Source: ZC4RG30 sp964396335
GTDB taxonomy: Bacteria > Pseudomonadota > Gammaproteobacteria > Steroidobacterales > Steroidobacteraceae
DNA: 17,316 nt
Reading direction: 5' to 3'
NCBI GenBank assembly: GCA_964396335.1
Contig: CAYNEX010000049.1
Span: 1-17,316 of the forward strand
Position numbers and translations under genes: made by a program. Under the pieces are notes generated by a model. That model had not been told where the DNA came from. It worked only from the letters and a program-made list of their open reading frames with translations, and did not search any database. Below are positions 13,999 to 17,316 of the stretch, piece by piece (positions within the stretch are counted from its first letter, which is position 1; each line of letters begins with the position of its first letter).

Positions 13999-14250
13999 AT
14001 GGATATCGCCGTCGAGATCAGCCTGTATCCCCTCAATGAGGATTACATCCCGCCGATCCAGGACTTCATCGATCGCCTGAACCGCCACGCGGGGCTGAAG
14101 ATCACCACCAACCACCTCAGCACGCAGGTGTTCGGTGACCAGCGGCGCATCTTCGAGGTGCTGCGCGAGGAGATGGGCGCCAGCTTCGAGGCCGGCAAGT
14201 GCATCTTCGTGACCAAGTTCGTCGGTCCCTATCCGGTGCCGGATGCCTGA
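13999..14250 (+). CDS. YkoF/MTH1187-like putative thiamine-binding protein
   Basis: This small protein of 83 residues begins MDIAVEISLYPLNEDYIPPI, the strand and turn typical of the YkoF / thiamine-binding MTH1187-type ferredoxin-like fold, followed by a helix (QDFIDRLNRHAG), a strand (LKITTNHLSTQVFG), a second helix (RRIFEVLREEMGASFE) and a last strand (KCIFVTKFVG). This is a beta-alpha-beta-beta-alpha-beta single domain; B. subtilis YkoF has two such domains and binds thiamine. No signal peptide is seen, so it should be cytoplasmic, unlike a periplasmic binding protein. It begins 3 bases after the receptor stop (GAGG ribosome binding site inside the receptor's last codons) and overlaps the permease start by 8 bases. 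Family identification is by pattern and context; ligand binding is inferred. Confidence 0.8.
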   Translation: MDIAVEISLYPLNEDYIPPIQDFIDRLNRHAGLKITTNHLSTQVFGDQRRIFEVLREEMGASFEAGKCIFVTKFVGPYPVPDA

Positions 14251-14851
14251 GGACTTCGTCGCCCGGCTGGTCGAGGGCGTCCGCGCGACGCCCGCGGCCG
14301 AATGGATCGCGGTGATCGCCGGCGTCGTCTATGTGATCCTGATCATGCAGCAGCGGCGCATGGGCTGGGTGTTCGGCGGCATCAGCGCCGCCATCCTGAT
14401 GGTGCTGGCGGCGAAAGCGCGGTTGCCGATGAATGCGCTGCTGCAGGGCTCCTACGTGATCGCCTCGGTGTATGGATGGTGGGCGTGGTCGAAGGAGGAG
14501 GATTCGCGCCCGATCGCGTTCTGGCACCTGCGCGGCCACCTGGTCGCCCTGGGGCTGTGCGTGCTGGTCAGCCTCGGCCTGGCGCGATTGCTGGCCATGG
14601 ATGGCACCTCCGCCTTTCCGTTCACCGACTCGGTGGTGGCCTGCGCGGGGCTGGTCGCCACCTGGATGGTGGCGCGCGTATATATTGAGAACTGGCTTTA
14701 CTGGATCGTGGTTGATACGGTTTCGGTGTATCTGTTTTTCACGCAGGGGCTGGTCGTGGCCTCGCTGCTGTATGTGTTGTTTCTCGTGATTGCCACCGTC
14801 GGATTCTTCAACTGGCTTGCAAAGTTCCGGCGCCAGGCCGGAACGCGATGA
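14243..14851 (+). CDS. pnuT: PnuC-family permease, predicted thiamine transporter (PnuT-like)
   Basis: A 202-residue integral membrane protein with seven predicted helices, at roughly 20-36, 40-57, 64-82, 96-117, 127-145, 150-168 and 170-190. The block YIENWLYWIVVDTVSVYLFF (147-166) is the PnuC-family signature, and GSYVIASVYGWWAW (69-82) carries the conserved aromatic-rich helix. PnuC proteins move uncharged vitamin precursors by facilitated diffusion, with net uptake driven by phosphorylation inside the cell. The PnuT branch is assigned to thiamine from TPP-riboswitch linkage rather than sequence alone. PnuC (nicotinamide riboside) or PnuX (riboflavin) specificity cannot be excluded from residues. 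It overlaps the YkoF-like gene by 8 bases and the kinase gene by 4, and its own ribosome binding site is weak, so it depends on coupled translation. Confidence 0.9.
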   Translation: MPEDFVARLVEGVRATPAAEWIAVIAGVVYVILIMQQRRMGWVFGGISAAILMVLAAKARLPMNALLQGSYVIASVYGWWAWSKEEDSRPIAFWHLRGHLVALGLCVLVSLGLARLLAMDGTSAFPFTDSVVACAGLVATWMVARVYIENWLYWIVVDTVSVYLFFTQGLVVASLLYVLFLVIATVGFFNWLAKFRRQAGTR

Positions 14852-15645
14852 TTCCGGCGCATGTGCTGGCGCTGGTGCCCGGCTGCGAAAACGCCCGACC
14901 GCCATTGGCGGTGACCCCGCTGCAGGGCGGGGAGGGCCGCAACGAGGTCCTGCGCATCGATACCCCCGAGGGCCGCTTCGTCTGGCGGCGGCGCCTGCCG
15001 CCGGTGGACCGTCCCGGCGCCGCCGCGCGCACCGAGCTGGCGGCGCACCGCAACGCCGCGGCCGCCGGCCTTGCGCCGCCGGTGCTGCGCGCCGCGCACG
15101 ATGCCAGCTGGATCCTGATGGAATACATCGACACTGCGCCGTGGAGCGAGGAGCAGCTGCTCAGCGAGGCAGGCTTCGAGCGGCTGGCCCAGCGCCTTGC
15201 CGCCCTGCACGCCATCCGTGAGCCGGCCGAGGTGCCGCCGGCAGACGCCGACGCCATGGCGCGGGGCTACCTGGAGCGCCTGCAGCGCCGCGACCCGGGG
15301 GCAGCGGCCTCGTTGCACCCCATGCTGGCCCGCATTGCCGCAATCGGCGCCGAGCTGCGGCAGCTGGAAGGCGGGCAGGTGCTGGTGCACGGCGACCTGA
15401 TGGCCGGCAACGTGCTGGGCGAGGGCCCCCAGCTGGTGGACTGGGAGTACGCGCAGGCCGCCGATCCGACCTGGGACTGGGCCTGCCTGCTCAGCTACTA
15501 CCCCTCGCTGGAGCCCAGGGTGGAGCAACTGCTGGCGGCCGGGGGCGGCGATGCCGAGGCCCGCCGGACGCGTCTGGCGCTGCAGCGCGAGCGCTTCGAC
15601 CTGCTCAACCACCTCTGGCAGCGGGCTTATCCACCCATGCTCTAA
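14848..15645 (+). CDS. thiamine kinase-like phosphotransferase (ThiK-like)
   Basis: The protein has 265 residues of the aminoglycoside phosphotransferase/choline kinase fold. The Brenner-type catalytic loop is VHGDLMAGNVL (180-190), with Asp183 and Asn188. The metal-binding motif is LVDWEYA (196-202) with Asp198, the same WEYA form that E. coli ThiK shows. The usual ATP-site Lys is replaced by Arg in FVWRRRLPPVDRP (44-56), also a ThiK-like trait. The start overlaps the permease stop as ATGA. ThiK makes thiamine monophosphate from thiamine and ATP, which would trap incoming thiamine; ThiL elsewhere would finish TPP. A choline or other small-alcohol kinase is the main alternative, and the riboswitch-led operon makes thiamine more likely. 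No terminator with a T-run follows. Confidence 0.88.
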   Translation: MIPAHVLALVPGCENARPPLAVTPLQGGEGRNEVLRIDTPEGRFVWRRRLPPVDRPGAAARTELAAHRNAAAAGLAPPVLRAAHDASWILMEYIDTAPWSEEQLLSEAGFERLAQRLAALHAIREPAEVPPADADAMARGYLERLQRRDPGAAASLHPMLARIAAIGAELRQLEGGQVLVHGDLMAGNVLGEGPQLVDWEYAQAADPTWDWACLLSYYPSLEPRVEQLLAAGGGDAEARRTRLALQRERFDLLNHLWQRAYPPML

Positions 15646-15736
15646 GCAGGGACCAAATTCAGGCTGGATAAGTGACTGCCGGCGCAGGCAAAATGACGGG
15701 CTTTACGAACTGCAGCGAAGGGCACCGACACCAATC

Positions 15737-16054
15737 ATGGCTCTGATCAAGGTCACCGACCGCGACGGCAACCAGCACGAAGTCGACGGCAACACCAAGT
15801 TCACGCTGATGGAGAACCTGCGGGATCTCGAATACGGCGTGGCGGCAGTCTGTGGCGGCATGTGCGCCTGCGCCACCTGCCATGTCTGGATCGACGCGGA
15901 GTGGCAGGACAAGCTGCCGCCGATGCATTCCGACGAGAAGGACCTGCTGTCGGACCTGTCCACCTACAAGCCGGGTTCCTCGCGGCTGTCCTGCCAGATC
16001 AAGTTCACCGAGGCGCTGGCCGGACTGTCGCTGCGCATCGCCGACGACGAGTGA
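15737..16054 (+). CDS. 2Fe-2S ferredoxin (adrenodoxin/Isc type)
   Basis: The protein has 105 residues with the plant/vertebrate-type 2Fe-2S fold. The ligands are Cys39, Cys45 and Cys48 in CGGMCACATC and Cys86 in RLSCQI; Cys43 is an extra cysteine common in bacterial members. The motif with HVWID and the downstream LPPMHSDEKDLL matches the adrenodoxin-like class that serves iron-sulfur assembly and P450-type electron transfer. The ATG at 15737 is chosen because family members begin with this short strand. A longer frame back to 15551 would read through the 3' end of the kinase gene and add unrelated sequence. Upstream is a 91-base gap with no obvious promoter and a weak AAGGG about 14 bases from the start. 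It is probably a separate transcription unit. Its redox partner is not visible. Confidence 0.94.
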   Translation: MALIKVTDRDGNQHEVDGNTKFTLMENLRDLEYGVAAVCGGMCACATCHVWIDAEWQDKLPPMHSDEKDLLSDLSTYKPGSSRLSCQIKFTEALAGLSLRIADDE

Positions 16055-16061
16055 GACCTGC

Positions 16062-17015
16062 TTGAAGCAGCCCGTCATCCGGCCCGGCAGGGCGCTGATC
16101 TGCGGTTCCATGGCCTACGACACCATCATGGTGTTCGAGGATCATTTCCGGAACCACATCCTTCCCGACAAGCTGCACATGCTGAATGTCTCCTTCCTCG
16201 CGCTGCAGATGCGGCGCGAGTTCGGCGGCTGTGCGGGCAACATCGCCTACAACCTGAAACTGCTGGGTGACACCGGCTATGTGATGGCCACGGTGGGCCA
16301 TGACTTCGGGCCGTATGCGGAGTGGATGGACCGGCAGGGCGTGCCGCGGGATTACCTGCGCACGGTGGCCTCCGAACACACCGGCCAGGCCTTCATCACC
16401 ACCGATCTTGCCAACAACCAGATCACCGCCTTCCATCCCGGCGCCATGGGGCATTCGCACCTGAACAAGGTGGGCGATGCCACGGACGTGGCGCTGGGCA
16501 TCGTCGCGCCGGATGGCCGCGACGGCATGATCCAGCACGCGGCGCAGTTTGCCGCCGCCGGCATCCCCTTCATCTTCGATCCCGGCCAGGGCCTGCCCAT
16601 GTTCGGCGGCGAGGACCTGAAGGCCTTCATCGAGCAGGCCACCTGGGTCACGGTGAACGAATACGAGTGGAGCCTGATGCATGACCGCACCGGCTGGAGC
16701 GAGGCCGAGGTGTGCCGGCGCGTGGCCGCGCTGGTGGTCACGCATGGCGAGGCCGGCTCGACCGTGTTCACCGGCGAGGGCAGCCTGAAGGTTCCGCCGG
16801 CGCCGGCGCGCGCCGTGGTCGATCCCACCGGCTGCGGCGATGCCTACCGCGCCGGCCTGCTGCACGGCCTGCTGCACGGCCTGCCGTGGGAGAAGACCGC
16901 GCGCATTGCCTCGCTGATGGGATCATTGAAGATCGAGACCCGCGGCACCCAGAACCATCATTTCACGCGCGCCGGTTTCGACGCGCGTTACAACGAAGTG
17001 TTCGGCGCCGCCTGA
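16062..17015 (+). CDS. PfkB-family sugar/nucleoside kinase, adenosine-kinase-like, TTG start
   Basis: The 317-residue ribokinase fold has the first nucleotide-binding strand at ALICGSMAYDTIM (11-23), GGCAGNIAYNL (55-65) as the PfkB substrate-site motif, IFDPGQ (171-176), VTVNEYE (186-192), and the catalytic DPTGCGDAYRAG (254-265) with base Asp260. This matches the adenosine-kinase-type PfkB proteins that sit next to metK and ahcY in xanthomonads and relatives. Adenosine, a product of S-adenosylhomocysteine hydrolysis, is the likely substrate, though ribokinase activity is not excluded. No ATG precedes the first beta strand in frame, and the only usable codon is TTG at 16062, 7 bases after the ferredoxin stop, with a weak GTGAGACC before it. 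metK follows after 33 bases. Confidence 0.92.
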   Translation: MKQPVIRPGRALICGSMAYDTIMVFEDHFRNHILPDKLHMLNVSFLALQMRREFGGCAGNIAYNLKLLGDTGYVMATVGHDFGPYAEWMDRQGVPRDYLRTVASEHTGQAFITTDLANNQITAFHPGAMGHSHLNKVGDATDVALGIVAPDGRDGMIQHAAQFAAAGIPFIFDPGQGLPMFGGEDLKAFIEQATWVTVNEYEWSLMHDRTGWSEAEVCRRVAALVVTHGEAGSTVFTGEGSLKVPPAPARAVVDPTGCGDAYRAGLLHGLLHGLPWEKTARIASLMGSLKIETRGTQNHHFTRAGFDARYNEVFGAA

Positions 17016-17048
17016 AACCAATACCAATTCAACGCCAGGGACCAGAGC

Positions 17049-17316
17049 ATGAGCGACTATCTGTTCACATCGGAATCCGTGTCGGAAGGCCACCCGGACA
17101 AGGTCTCGGACCAGATTTCCGACGCCATCCTTGATGCCATCCTCGAGCAGGACCCGCGTGCCCGCGTGGCCGCCGAAACGCTCTGCAACACGGGCCTGGT
17201 GGTGCTGGCCGGCGAGATCACCACCAAGGCGCGCGTGGACTACCACACCATCACGCGCAACGTGATCAAGGACATCGGCTACGACAACACCGACTACGGC
17301 ATCGACTACAAGGGCT
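17049..17316 (+). CDS. metK: S-adenosylmethionine synthetase (MetK), C-terminus cut by window edge
   Basis: The first 89 residues are visible: MSDYLFTSESVSEGHPDKVS with the ATP/metal motif GHPDK (14-18), then ISDAILDAILEQDPRARVAAE and the ETLCNTGLVVLAGEITTKA block, all diagnostic of MetK. It makes S-adenosylmethionine from methionine and ATP. The frame runs off the edge; the family is about 380-400 residues long. A ribosome binding site CCAGGGACC lies about 8-12 bases before the ATG. The 33-base gap after the PfkB gene is too short for a SAM riboswitch and shows no aptamer-like motif, so the two genes probably form one operon of the methyl cycle. Confidence 0.98.
   Translation, partial: MSDYLFTSESVSEGHPDKVSDQISDAILDAILEQDPRARVAAETLCNTGLVVLAGEITTKARVDYHTITRNVIKDIGYDNTDYGIDYKG

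Noticed and set aside
15662..15700. Possible terminator of the thiamine operon (TGCC/GGCA stem)
   Set aside because: Only a 4-5 bp stem with a 6-base loop and no T-run; too weak to call.
15551..15736. Longer ferredoxin start at 15551
   Set aside because: The added residues overlap the kinase gene's 3' end and have no similarity to a ferredoxin N-terminus.
17016..17048. SAM or SAH riboswitch before metK
   Set aside because: Only 33 bases separate the PfkB stop from the metK start, and no aptamer landmarks are present.

Overview
The window looks like chromosomal DNA of a high-GC gammaproteobacterium, most likely near the Xanthomonadales, Nevskiales or Steroidobacterales. The clues are strong GC bias at third codon positions, very tight gene packing (ATGA and TGATG junctions), a small acidic protein of a type I know from that group (DUF6763-like), an adenosine-kinase-like PfkB protein directly before metK, and a TonB receptor under TPP control. 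There are no transposases, integrases, phage genes or CRISPR arrays, and I could not place the species.

Layout. Positions 1-248 (minus) hold the start of a small acidic protein cut by the window edge. Positions 350-3722 (plus) hold proB and proA (proline synthesis), then a membrane-anchored coiled-coil/PDZ protein. Positions 3723-4226 (minus) encode a PEBP/YbhB-type protein. Positions 4259-7122 (minus) form a compact molybdenum-cofactor operon, moaA-moaC-mobA::moaD-moaE, in which MobA and MoaD are one polypeptide and MoaE carries a His/Asp tail. Positions 7260-7622 (minus) encode a small secreted protein. tRNA-Arg(TCG) is at 7711-7787, followed at once by a ModF-like double-ATPase ABC protein and a membrane-anchored protein that looks like a degenerate serine beta-lactamase-fold domain. 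A gamma-class carbonic anhydrase (plus) and a PhzF-family protein (minus) converge and overlap by 14 bases.

The most coherent accessory unit is 11618-15645. A TPP riboswitch precedes a TonB-dependent receptor, a small YkoF-like putative thiamine-binding protein, a PnuC-family permease (PnuT-like) and a ThiK-like kinase. Read together this is a complete thiamine scavenging route: capture and outer-membrane passage, an accessory binding protein, inner-membrane passage, and trapping by phosphorylation. An 11-bp hairpin covering the receptor gene's Shine-Dalgarno sequence suggests that TPP represses translation. The parts are known families. The riboswitch-receptor-YkoF-PnuT-ThiK combination and its expression platform are what I would look at first.

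The right end carries a 2Fe-2S ferredoxin, the PfkB/adenosine-kinase-like protein with a TTG start, and the 5' end of metK, cut by the edge. The last two fit the S-adenosylmethionine cycle. No stretch over 300 bases lacks a gene. The longest non-coding stretch, 11587-11814, is filled by a promoter candidate, the riboswitch and its expression platform.
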